Shown here: positions 1-10,259 of the stretch, piece after piece | How positions within the stretch are numbered: the first letter of the stretch is position 1 | How the letters are laid out: each line of letters starts with the position of its first letter | Source of the DNA: Bryoerythrophyllum caledonicum | Taxonomy: Eukaryota > Streptophyta > Bryopsida > Pottiales > Pottiaceae | Length of the DNA stretch: 64,000 bases | Reading direction: 5' to 3' | Assembly (NCBI GenBank): GCA_963971425.1 | Contig: OZ020517.1 | Coordinates: 1,986,501 to 2,050,500, forward strand | Position numbers and translations under genes: made by a program | The notes under the pieces: model-generated | What the model saw: only the letters and a program-made list of their open reading frames with translations | Databases searched by the model: none | Told to the model about the DNA's origin: nothing

Positions 1-1352
1 ACAACATTGATAATGAACTTTCTACAAACTTTTGAAAAAATCCAACATTTACAAACTCACAAAAAACACACCTTATCAAATTTCGTACTCAACAATATAT
101 GGGAAATGCCCACAAACAACTTTTCTTTGGAATAAGACAATTTCCATTCATAACATGCCCAATATGCACTTCCATAGACCCGGACACATGGCTACACGTA
201 CTCTCCAAATGCCAAAACCATCATATACCCTCTCTAATCGTCAAAAGGCACAACAAAGCGGTATGGAAAATCCATAAACTAGTAATATCCTCCAATAAAA
301 TACGGTGCAATATACTTATGAATGCCGGAACCTTTGACAACAAACCACAAGATAATACAATCTCTTCATGGCTACTTCCATGCAAATGTGGAACCCAAAA
401 ATGTCACTATAATGTCAGATTCAAACCAAACATACTAAGCACCAAATGACAACCATATAAAGACCCCCCACCGAACTAAATAAATACAAACCTTACTATC
501 CAATTTATTGAATTCAAATACTATAATGACAGATTTTCCTCATAAACGATTGAAAACAAAATTAATAAATACCAACCACTTATTAATGACATTGTAGCCC
601 TTGGATGGAAAGTTGACCCCCATATTGTCATTGCCGTTGGAGGTAGAGCCACTACCTTTATCCCCTCTATGAAAAGTCCCAAAAAAACATTCACTATTCC
701 CTTTAACCCAATTATAAAGACATTCACAAAAACCAACACCATCGCTATCCAACATGCAATGTCCATACTTCTACACAAGCGAAAACTCAAAAATAACCAA
801 CCTCTCCCAGAAATACATGATAGTACCCCGCAAAACCTATAAAAAAACACTCATCTAATATTTACAGATCACCTCTTGGAACTGAGCCCTGTGGCTTTGG
901 TTGGTCCTTTGTTTTTGGTTACTGGTTATGGGTTTCTAGTTCCCTGGTTACATAGTGTCTACCCTTGAGAGGGTGAAGTAGTTCCATACTACAAAACCTT
1001 TCTCCGGTGGACATGGATTTAGTGGAGGAACAAACAAACACTTTACTCACTTTGGCCCCTCCACTTGGAGCACTTGGAGGACTGGAGCTCTTCTTCTTCT
1101 AGATGGACTCACCCTCATTTGCTTTTGAAATTCTCTCTTTGAATAAGACCTTGTAAGACTATGCTCCGAACATCCTCCATACCTTTCAAATTGCCAACAA
1201 AAACTCCCAAAATCCACCCGCCGTCGTTGAGCAATGGATATGGCCATCATCATTATTTGGACATTTTGTTGAAATATTGTAAGTTTTTGCAATGCCAAAA
1301 TGCCCACTATAACATACTTCATTATAGTAAAAACCGAAAGTAGAACAAGAAT
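1..1352 (+). mobile_element. LINE retrotransposon, 3' part (copy 1, left piece)
   Basis: This is the 3' part of a non-LTR retrotransposon of the type with an RNase H domain. A frame from about 99 to 449 reads a zinc-knuckle region (CPICTS, then DTWLHVLSKC, then KRHNKAVWKI), the Cys/His pattern that follows the RT/RNase H part in such LINEs. A second frame segment at about 480-850 reads like the C-terminal region (IEFKYYNDRF, LGWKVDP). The same order recurs at 61795-63452, where the RNase H end is also present. The window starts inside the linker upstream of the zinc knuckle, so the 5' limit is unknown. The copy is interrupted at 1352 by the element 1353-7726 and resumes at 7727. Frames are not continuous, so it is dead. 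Confidence 0.8.
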
Positions 1353-1889
1353 AACACGCAATTAAGCAATTATGCACTTAGCCAAGTGCACTGATTGCTG
1401 GTAGAAAGCCGCAAGTTTTTTGCTCCTAACTTTAAAAAATTCAAAATTTGGCAAGAGTTTAGTTTGTTTTTTGTCACAAAATTTTGGTGTTTGTCGTGTC
1501 AAACATTGACATCTTCATGTTCATATAAGTGATATATTTTTATATTTGCTACCTTTTTTTAGAAAATATATGATTTCTAATCTAGTTTGCAAATCCTGCT
1601 ACAAAATAATAATCATGTGGCCAAAGAGATTATAAATGTGTTTTGAGTTATTATAGGATTTTAAAGTACTGCACTACAAATACAATGTGTAAGAGATACA
1701 AAAATATATATGCAATTTCCTAAGACAGTGTAAAGTACCTCACTGTATTTTATAATGCAAAAACATACATTATCAAGCAATTCCACACTATTGCAAAGGG
1801 ATTCTAAAATCAAACATATCATATGGACCAGCCAATTATATAAATATATACCACCCACCGAACGTGAATTGAGAATTTTTGAACCTCCA

Positions 1890-2230
1890 CTCATTGCACA
1901 ATTTTTTTGAATGTGCTACACTCTTCTTCTACCTCTAAAAATTGGTACACATGGAATTAACAGCGTGCTTAATATTATGGTAGTTATTTGAAACCTTTTA
2001 TAGTGCAAAAATTAGACACCAATTGAAGTTAAAGTCTGCCGATCCAGAAAACGCAGGGAAGAAAATGAGCCTTTTCTCTACTTCAAACATTATAATCTCT
2101 CAATCTGTGCGGTTAAACTTTATGAAATTTTGTGAGCATATTATTGAATAAGTCATTATTCAGATCCTACGGTTGGAACTACAAAAAAAACTTTACTCTT
2201 TCTTCTTTGCTAATTGCACAAAAACAAGCA
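1890..2230 (-). mobile_element. Diverged fragment of the ~945-bp TTAA element family
   Basis: The stretch matches, in reverse orientation, the left half of the element at 8382-10255. Shared landmarks are the block around GTCTGCCGATCC, the block around CGCAGGGAAGAAAATG, and the phrase meaning rc of 'accgcacggattgaaagatt'. It is strongly diverged and lacks recognisable ends. It lies inside the 6.4 kb TIR element. Confidence 0.6.
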
Positions 2231-2448
2231 TTTTTTATGATTTTTGGTTGAGATATTCTCAACATAATTCATGGACCAACGTACATTGGGTATCAATAAC
2301 AAGTGTATCACCAGCAGGATATGACTTCCTAGGCACCACTACCCGGTTATCAACCACGATATCAACTTAGGGTGTCATTTTGGGGTTTCAGATTAGGGTT
2401 TCGAAATGTGGGTATCAATCCATTGCACCGTTGGGTAGTCCTATGAGG

Positions 2449-3860
2449 GGTGTGCACGCGCACACCCCTGGCAGTAATTATGAGGGAGGCTGTGAGGGAG
2501 GACAATGGAGAGGAGTTGCAGAGGGGAGGGAAGATGTGGGCGGCTAGAGTTCGGGAGAGATGGATTTGGGAGAAGGGTTTGAGAGAGAGGGATTCTGCGC
2601 CGACCTCCGCCGACCTTCGCCTCTACGCCAACCTACGCCGACCCGAGTCCTGCGCCGACCTCCGCGTTTGCGCCGTTCCAAGTACCGATGACGACGAGGT
2701 CGGAAAACTTGCGCGCGGGTGAAGGCCGCACGTGGTACCTGTGAAGACGACGAGGTCGGGAAACCAGCAGACGTTGCACGAAGACGTCGCACGAAGAGCA
2801 TGTCTGCTGGTACCTGTGAAGACGTTGCTTGAAGAGCGCGTCTGCTAGAAGACGTTGCACAAGGTCGGGAAACCAACGTGTTGCGGTCCGAGCATGTGTT
2901 GTCGCCTGACCCGAGTCTGATTCCGCAGTCTTGGAGTTGGGCCGAGATCCGCCGACCTCAGGCACGACGTCGCCTGACCTCCGCACCTACCTCCGACCTG
3001 ACGACGTCACAGAACCTCCGACGACTTCAGCAGCAGCTCCGACCCGACGACTTCACCAACAGAGAAGACGACTTCACAAGTAGAGAAGACGACTTCACAG
3101 GACCAGTTCATGCTTCGTCGGGTCACAGGAGTTGCACCGACCACTGACCCGACGTCTTCACAGGAGTTGCGCCTCACCGACCGTCGCCTAGTTGGTGGAA
3201 GTATCTTCGAGCCTTCTTCTCTGCAGCTTCCTGTGAGTGCACGATGATCTGTAGGGAGTATACATTCTTGCACTTAAGTGCCTACGCTTCTTCTTTCTCG
3301 CGCGAGTCCAGTTCCTGCGCTCCGTTTCTAATTTAATCTCACCAAAATTATGCTCATAGAAGGAAAGTTGATCTTCACAGGGATGTTCTTCTCGTCTACT
3401 TCTCGCGCGAGTCCAGTTCATGCGCTCCGTTTCTAATCTAATCTCACCGAAATTATACTCACAGAAGGAAAGTTGATCTTCACAGGGATGTCCTTCTCAT
3501 CTACTTCTCGCGCGAGTGGAGTTCATACACTCCGTTTCTAATCTTATCTCACCGGAATTATGCTCACAGAAGGAAACCCAGCTTGTTGATCTTCATAGGG
3601 ATGTTCTTCTCGTCTACAGAGTCTACTTCTCGTTGCTGGCCTCCTCGTTGTCATACTTTGTAGATCCAACCATCCGCTCCAAGGACTCTACATCTGTTTG
3701 CTCCGATAGTGTGTCAATTCGAATCATTGATCCTCATGTAAGCGTGTTCATCTCTCAGAATTATCAGCTACTAACGCTCATAAATTTTTGTCCAAGATCT
3801 TGTCCAGATGTGCTGGATGGAGGAGCACCAGTAGCTGGGGGTGTGCGCGCGCACACCTCT
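2449..3860. mobile_element. GC-rich insert with palindromic ends
   Basis: A sharply GC-rich block sits in AT-rich DNA. It is bounded by near-palindromes GGGTGTGCACGCGCACACCC (from 2449) and GGTGTGCGCGCGCACACC (about 3838-3858), which are also inverted copies of each other. The interior contains short tandem motifs (GACGACTTCAC units near 3045-3105) and a three-copy 105-bp tandem repeat. Open frames occur on both strands but look like by-products of the repeats. It may be a Pack-type or Helitron-like element. No target duplication was recognised. Confidence 0.45.
3297..3627 (+). repeat. Three-copy 105-bp tandem repeat
   Basis: Copies begin at 3297, 3402 and 3507, each with CTCGCGCGAGT, so the period is exactly 105 bp. 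The third copy carries small insertions. Each unit contains the palindrome CTCGCGCGAG followed by CTCCGTTTCTAAT. Confidence 0.9.
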
Positions 3861-5084
3861 AGTCTACAGAATTACATGGGATCGTCTAGAATCTCATGGG
3901 AACGCGGTGGCTAGGGTTTTTTAGTTTAGGGTTTGTATTCCAAGTGGCGGCGTCTAGGGTTTTGATCTGTGGCGGCTAGGGTTTGAATTTGTGGGCTGAT
4001 TTGTGTAGCTACACATGGCTTCAGTTGTAGTGGTTTTGATGTCACTCAGTACACTAAAGATAATAATTAGTGTTAACCACACTAATTTGTTTAAAAGTGC
4101 TATAAGTGTTTAATTTTGACGAATATTTTTACCAACTATGTTAACAATGATAACTCTCTTTAAATAATATTGATAGTTGTGCCCTCGGTAAAAATCTTTT
4201 TCAAAAGAAAAAAGTTATTACATATCCAAAAACATTAGTGTGGTTCCACTAAATATCATCTTTAATGTAGTTGATGTTTTCCACCTTGTATAAACCTTCA
4301 ACTACTTCTAAATTTGATTTGAACGTATTATTTGGTGTCTTTTTTGTGTGCTTATAGATTGATTTTGCCTCACCTTACACTTCTGTAAGTTGTAACTATC
4401 ATTTAACTTTGAGTTGCCTATTTCTAATTCAGCAAATAAACAAAGTTAGGAAAACTTACCTTGTTCCCATAAGTTCCCTCTAAGCACAAATTTCCTCCTC
4501 CGGTCTGCACATCACATGCAAAGCCCACATAAATTAGTAAATTAAAATTAAAATTGACATGGCTTCAACATGATTGCAAGAGAGATCACCTTTGAAATTG
4601 GGAAGAGAAGAGACCTCTAGGGTTTGTAAGGAAACCTTAAGTGGAAGTTCAAACCTTGTGCCTCAAGCTGATTTGTCCAATTTTAACTTTTGACTTTCGA
4701 CTTTGTTTTTTCTATTGTATAATTTTTTTACATATTATATTAAACCTTTGGTCTAATAATATTTAAATAATAATACGAAGATACTTGTTAGTTTTTATCA
4801 TATGATTTTAACAAATCACCATAAAAATTTTATGCACATTTTGCAGGTTTCTTGGAAGAGTTGAAAACATGTCCAACAACAAGAACGGAATGGTGATTTA
4901 ATGTTGAACGCCATCAAACAATGATGTCTGTATAGCTAACACCTGCAACATACTTTGAGGTAATCAATTATTTCTATACATATTTCAGATTGATTCTTGA
5001 TCGATCTTCTATACTATGTTGTTTGTAGAATAACCTTTCTGTGGATATTCAATCCCTTTGTTTTTATTAGCGATTATATCAAGT
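3861..5084. other. AT-rich interior of the TIR element, no gene seen
   Basis: Low-complexity AT-rich sequence. An exon-like stretch flanked by TTTTGCAG (ending about 4846) and GTAATC (about 4961) is present but has no meaningful open frame. I see no gene here. Confidence 0.5.
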
Positions 5085-6660
5085 TCTAATGGTGTCAATA
5101 ATAATAAGTAATGTTATTTATTTTCGTATCGATAAAATACGTTTGTTGTCTTTAGTGAAATTTTCTACATTAACCTAAGTCAATTCCACATACACATGGT
5201 CACACATTGTTAGGCAAGGTACAAGCTAAACTTCTTCCTTTCCACATAAAGCTTGGAGATCTTTATATTATTTTCATTTTATTTTCTCTATAAAAAGATG
5301 TGGTGTAAACCTTCTTATTGAACATTTGAATTCTCATATTAAAACATGATGATGTCATCAAAAAATAAAGCACAATAGGATGGTAAATTTTGAATCTCTA
5401 GTCCTTATACAATTGTTTTGACTATGCTACACCCTTTGTCTACCTCTTAAAATTCGTGTAAAAAGAAATAACATCAAAATTAATAGGATGGTAATGAACT
5501 TTAACATTATGTATTCTGTACTTTGAACACTATAATCTTTCAATCCGTGCGGTGAAAATTTACGAAATTTTGTGAGGACGTGCTTAACTCCTAAGGTATT
5601 ATGACAGTTTGACATCATAAACACTTCAAACTGTTCGATTCTAGTGCAATGTATAAAGAAGGAAATAAAAATTGTTTATCTCTTCTTTTTGCCGTATGAT
5701 CTATATGAAGACGTGGTAAATTACATATTCAAATTTTTTTATAAAGTTTGATCGCACCAATCAGAAAATTATGGCATTTGAAGTCAAGCAAATGGTTCAT
5801 TTTCTTTCCTGCGTTTACCGAATCAATAGACTTTGACTTCACTTGGTATCAAATTATTGCACTACACAATATCTAAATCCAGTACCATCGTGTTAAACAT
5901 GATGTTAGTTCCTTATATACGAATTTTTAGATGTAGAAGAGTTTAGTAGCATATTCAAAACAACTATGCAAGAAGTCGAGGTTCAAAAATTCTCAATTAA
6001 CGTTTTATTTTTCTGTGAACTTAAGATATTTTAGATTGACAATCCAAATGGTCAATAGGAAGGTTCACACCACATATTGATGTGGAATAAATAAGGGCAA
6101 AAAAATACAAAGACCTCTAAGTTTTATGAGTAAAGGAAGAAGTTTTTTGGGACCTTGCCCGACAATGTGTTACCATGTGTGAGAATGTTTGACTTAGGCT
6201 AATATGCTATTTTTCACTAAGGATAATAAGTTTTAGTACAATATGAAAGGAAACAGTATTACTTGCTAGTATTAAAATTCTCACTTTCAATAGAATATCC
6301 TAGCAAATGTTTTTCAGGTGCCCGACGTGCCCGATTTTGCCAAATAAAATTCAAAACCCTAGAATTTTTTCATGAAAATTGGATGCGAGAAAAATTTCAT
6401 CTCCCATTAAGGTATTAGTAATGCCCATCTACAGTACATGTTTAATAGAAAAATGTTAGAAAATGACACCATAGGAGTCCGGCTGACCTTTCAAATTGTC
6501 AATTCCGGACACTTGGTCCTTTAATGGCTAATAAGTATGAATTGAAGTCATATAATTAGATGTGTCAAAAAATTATGTTTTTAATTCGTAGTCATTGTAC
6601 TAGAATGAGCAATTGTGAAGTATTTTGTTGTGAAAATGCCTTGTTTCTTCAAGGGTTTAG
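5085..6660 (-). mobile_element. TTAA-family element, reverse copy with a nested forward copy
   Basis: Sequence from 5085 to 5587 and from 6528 to 6660 together match the reverse complement of the 8382-10255 element, in the right order. The far end reads CTTCAAGGGTTTA, a degraded version of the terminal CTTTAGGGGTTAA. Between these halves sits a forward copy of the same family (5588-6527). The left end of the reverse copy is truncated. Confidence 0.65.
5588..6527 (+). mobile_element. TTAA-family (piggyBac-like) element, full-length but diverged
   Basis: The left end ACTCCTAAGGTATTATG follows TTAA at 5584-5587 and the right end reads CACTTGGTCCTTTAATGGC. Its length of about 940 bp matches the other family members (944-949 bp without nested inserts). 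It has internal landmarks shared with 8382-10255, including GGTGCCCGACGTGCCCG and TTGCCCGACAATG. No transposase frame was seen. It was inserted into another member of its own family. Confidence 0.7.
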
Positions 6661-6918
6661 TAACATACTCAGAAGCTTTCAAAAGATTTGACAATATGGA
6701 TTGAAGGATTAAAGTTTTTGTAATAGACAACATGGTTCATTTTCTTCCCTAGGCTGAGTCGATTACGAGAGTTCAGTTTATTTGGTTTCAAAAGTTTTCT
6801 ATACATGTGTTTAGAAACATATCTTTTATCAGATGAATGGTGCTTTGAAGGTTAACAATTAGTACATGTATTTTGACTAATGTGCAGCCATAATGTTCCT
6901 ATTTTTTCAATATTGATA

Positions 6919-7176
6919 ATGGAAAGCCGCACGATTCAGACTCCTTCGATACGGCCACACATCCAAAGGGACAATATGCTTTCATGGGTAGACACACCGA
7001 AAAGAACCATGTCTGGGGCCAGCGGGTGGAGAAAGCGCAATGTATTTGGAGTGCAAGTTGAAAGCAGAATTCGCATTCTTCAATCGGCAAAGGCTCACAT
7101 ACTACAATATATTGCAATGCAAACCCAAGGTATCGATGACGACCATTTGCAAGTAGCCCTAAATTCTATGAAGTAG
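6919..7176 (+). CDS. Short unassigned frame after an acceptor-like site
   Basis: An 85-residue frame starts at ATG 6919 (MESRTIQTPSIRPHIQ) and ends LQVALNSMK. It is preceded by a good 3' splice-site-like sequence (TTGACTAATGTGCAG, ending 6887), so it could be the last exon of a captured or decayed gene inside the TIR element. It is basic in the middle (GWRKRNVFG). I do not recognise the family, and no copy exists elsewhere in the window to test conservation. Confidence 0.3.
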   Translation: MESRTIQTPSIRPHIQRDNMLSWVDTPKRTMSGASGWRKRNVFGVQVESRIRILQSAKAHILQYIAMQTQGIDDDHLQVALNSMK

Positions 7177-7726
7177 ATAGTGTGCCTTTATGAGAGTATA
7201 CTAGTTGTGTATGGTAATTGATATATAGTGTATGTGTAAGAGTAGTATATTCTAAGGGTGATGTTAGACGTTATATCATTAATCCTATAGAGTAAAGGTG
7301 TTTTTACTATTGGTGCTAAGTCCATTTGTAGAAGCATCTATATTTAGTTTCCACCATTGTATGCATTATGTACCACGTAGAATATCTTTTAATCAACTTC
7401 CAACCCTTGCATAAAGTATGTTTTTTTGTGATTACGCCTGTTTATATACTACAATCCTTCAAATCTATCTTTGAAATATTGTAAAACTATATTAAATACA
7501 CATTTATCTAGTATTAACGGGGGCCCACCAAACATTAGTTGAAAATGCCAAAAAATTGCTTCCAATATTAACAACCATGATTGTACATAATATTGTTGCA
7601 AAAGCTCAATTTTTTTTCTTTGAAAAACTTTTTTTTTTCAATTTTGCCACTTTTGTTTGCAATGGCCGTTGTTGTACCCAAGTGCACTTTTAAATGGCCA
7701 AGTGCATAATTGCTTAATTGCGTGTT

Positions 7727-8377
7727 GAATACGTTCCCTTCTAGAATCCATGGTAAAAGAATAAGAGAGAGGAAAATTTCAAAGAATTGATCCATGATTC
7801 ATGTAGTAAGAAATGATTGGAATCTTTATAAATGGTACGGGGTTTGGCCTTTCGACTTGTCTTTGGGGCTTCACACCACGACCGGCCAAAGGCTTCAATA
7901 TGTATACTTTAATGTTTATTTTAGCAAAAAAGTTTGGGCCCTCGCCATTGTTTGGGCTGAAATTTTTGACGGACGGTCGCTCAACTTGGCCAAGTGTGAA
8001 GCGGCCCTCAAGGAAGGTGGGGGCCTTAAGGTAAGCCCCCCTATAACTAACAAAAACCCATAGCCAATGCCTGTAAATTAGGGTATATCCAACCTTCTTC
8101 CATCCCATTACCACCAACTGAGCTCCAAATGGAGGTTTGCTACTAGACAAGACCCTTACTTTTGGTCGTTGGTTATGAAGGGTATCTAGTGCTGGCCACC
8201 CACTAAACATGGCTGCACAGTTTGAAAATTCATAACTAATTTAGTTTTCATCCAAAACATCTGAAATCACTTGGGTTGGAAATAAATTATATTGGCTATC
8301 ACTGAAAAATAATAGTATAACAATCTCCTCTCTCCATATATGCACTCCTCAACTTGTCGGTTTTAGGGGGGATAACC
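7727..8377 (+). mobile_element. LINE copy 1, right piece, and unit-tail repeat
   Basis: Sequence resumes at GAATACGTTCCC exactly as in the uninterrupted copy at 63448. The same tail occurs at 43719-44136 and at 63448-64000. A frame on the minus strand (about 7779-8210) is open but not consistently so in the other copies. I cannot say whether all of this is LINE 3' sequence or a separate repeat. In all copies it lies directly upstream of the HET segment, or of the window end. Confidence 0.65.
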
Positions 8378-8381
8378 TTAA
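8378..8381. repeat. Left TTAA target duplication
   Basis: TTAA flanks the element here and at 10256-10259. The homologous position in unit B (44137-44140) has a single TTAA and no element, so this is a true empty/filled pair. Confidence 0.92.
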
Positions 8382-10255
8382 CCCCTAAGGTACCAAGGCA
8401 GTTTTACACCAAAAACACTTCAAAATCAGTGGATTCTAGTGCAATGAATAAAGAAGGTAACAAAAACTTTTATTTTTAGTTCTGGCCGTAGGATCTCAAT
8501 AAAGGCTTATTAAGTAATACATGTGTAAAATTTCATAAACTTTGACCGCACGGATTGAAAGATTATAGTGTTTGAAGTCAAGAAAATGGTTCATTTTCTT
8601 CCCTGCGTTTTGTGGATCAACAGACTTTGACTTCAGTAGGTGTCAAAAAATTTCGCTACACAAGGTCTAAATCTATTACCATCTTGTTAACCCCTAAAGG
8701 ACCACGACCTAATTCGCTCAAAAACCAGTCCAAAACTGCCACTGTCAAAAAGAGACATGAAAATCACATTTTAAAGTGAATTTCCAATTTTCAACCGTAA
8801 GATCTTAAAATAGACTTCCACATAAACATGCCATCAAATTTTGGTTGCGATCCACCGCACGGATTGATAGATTTTAGTGTTTAAAGTCAAAACACTGGTT
8901 CATTTTCATCCCTGTGTTGAGTAGATCAGCTGACTTTGACTTCATTTTGTATCAAATTTTTGCATTGTACAAGGTCTAAATCTTTTACCATTGTCTTAAG
9001 CATGATGTTATTTCCCAACACACCAATTTTTAGAGGTAAAAAAGGAGTGTAGCATATTCAAAACAAGTGTGCAAGGAGTGGAGGTTCAAAAATTGCCATT
9101 TCACGTTTTATTCTTTTGTGAACTACGTACGTAGTCAAATGATAATCCGAACGGTCAATTAAAAGGTTTTCACCATATATTGTTGTTGAAAAAAAAAAAG
9201 GTGAAAAATATGAAGATCTCTAGGTTTTATGTAGAAAAGATGAAGTTTTTTTCCCCCGTTGCCCGAGAATGAGTGAAAATGTTTGACTTGGAATAAAATG
9301 CCATTTTACACTAAAGACAAGATTTTTTTTTGAAAATTTTCAAATAAGGAAATACTCTTTACATGTGTGAAAAATCTCAATGTCAATAGAAACTTTTGTC
9401 AAAATTTTTGGAGGTGCCCGAAGTCCCACTTTTGGCTTTAAGTGGTACTAACTTTCAAACCACAAATCCAAAAAAAAATATATATATATCTCCACGAAGC
9501 TCTTATCAGATCCTATCTTGAAAAAAAAGTTGATTAAAAAAGGATTTTTTTTCGAATTGTAGGTACATGCCCAAAATCCAAAATGACCCCGGGGGGACTT
9601 TTGGTCCTTTAGGGGTTAAGCATGATGTTAGCTCCCTACACACCAATTTTTAGAGGTAGAGATAGGGTGTAGCATATTCAAAACAAGTGTGCAAGGAGTG
9701 GAGGCTCGAAATTTGTTAATTCACACTTTAATTTTTTTTGAACTTAATATGTTTTTGATTGATAATCCGAATGGTTAATAAGAAGGATTACATTACATAT
9801 TGTTGTGGAAAAAAAAAAAAGTGAAAAATATGAAGATCTCTAGGTTTTATGTGGAAAAGAAGAAGTTTTTTTGGTACCTTGCCCGACAATGAGTGACAAT
9901 GTGTGAAAATGTTTGACTCGGGTTGGTATGCTATTTTCCACTAAAGACAAGAACTTTTTTTTGACAACATGAAGGGAAATAATATTACTTGCGAGTGCTG
10001 AAAATCTCACTTTCAATAGAGCGTCCTATCAAAAGTTTTTGGAGGTGCCCGAGGTGCCCGCCCTCCCCATTTGAAATTAAAAACCCTATAACCTTTTCAT
10101 CAAATGTCCAATTTAGGAAAAAATTGTTTTCCCACTAAGGTCTTGGTAATGCCCTTCTATGGTAAGAATTTCAAAGATGAATGTTTGAAATTGACAGCAT
10201 AGGAACCTGACCGAATTTTCAAAAAGCCCGTTTTGGACACTTGGACCTTTAGGGG
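8382..10255 (+). mobile_element. piggyBac-like non-autonomous element in a TTAA site
   Basis: Ends are inverted repeats: left CCCCTAAGGTACCAAG, right CTTGGACCTTTAGGGG, flanked by TTAA on both sides. Unit B has the unoccupied site. TTAA duplication together with CCC-type ends is characteristic of the piggyBac superfamily (Kolobok and Sola3 also use TTAA). Without the nested insert at 8691-9615 it is about 945 bp and has no coding frame, so it must be mobilised in trans. Another copy lies at 37972-39574. Family landmarks are GGTGCCCGAGGTGCCCG and TTGCCCGACAATGAGTGAC. Confidence 0.88.
8691..9615 (+). mobile_element. Nested, diverged member of the TTAA family
   Basis: Starts CCCCTAAAGGACCACGACC after TTAA 8687-8690 and ends GGTCCTTTAGGGG before TTAA 9616-9619. 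The copy at 37972-39574 shows the uninterrupted site (TTAA at 38607-38610, reverse orientation). Internal sequence is related to its host element but clearly diverged, so it is a different subfamily about 925 bp long. Confidence 0.85.
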
Positions 10256-10259
10256 TTAA

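Larger units (their letters stand above)
1353..7726. mobile_element. 6.4 kb terminal-inverted-repeat element of unknown superfamily
   Basis: Both ends carry the same inverted repeat of about 32 bp: 1353-1384 begins AACACGCAATTAAGC and 7695-7726 ends GCTTAATTGCGTGTT. The first 27 positions match perfectly. The sequence GAAT occurs on both sides (1349-1352 and 7727-7730), while the uninterrupted LINE at 63448-63451 has GAAT once, so this is a real insertion with a target duplication of about 4 bp. No transposase frame is visible. The interior is AT-rich and filled with other elements (1890-2230, 2449-3860, 5085-6660). It is probably a non-autonomous or decayed DNA transposon. A 4-bp duplication does not by itself assign a superfamily. 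Confidence 0.8.

Noticed and set aside
2450-3273. Several overlapping frames on both strands in the GC-rich island
   Set aside because: They arise from low-complexity GACGAC and CCGACC repeats and give biased, family-less proteins.
3297-3627. CRISPR-like repeats
   Set aside because: The copies are contiguous 105-bp tandem repeats without spacers, in a eukaryotic context.
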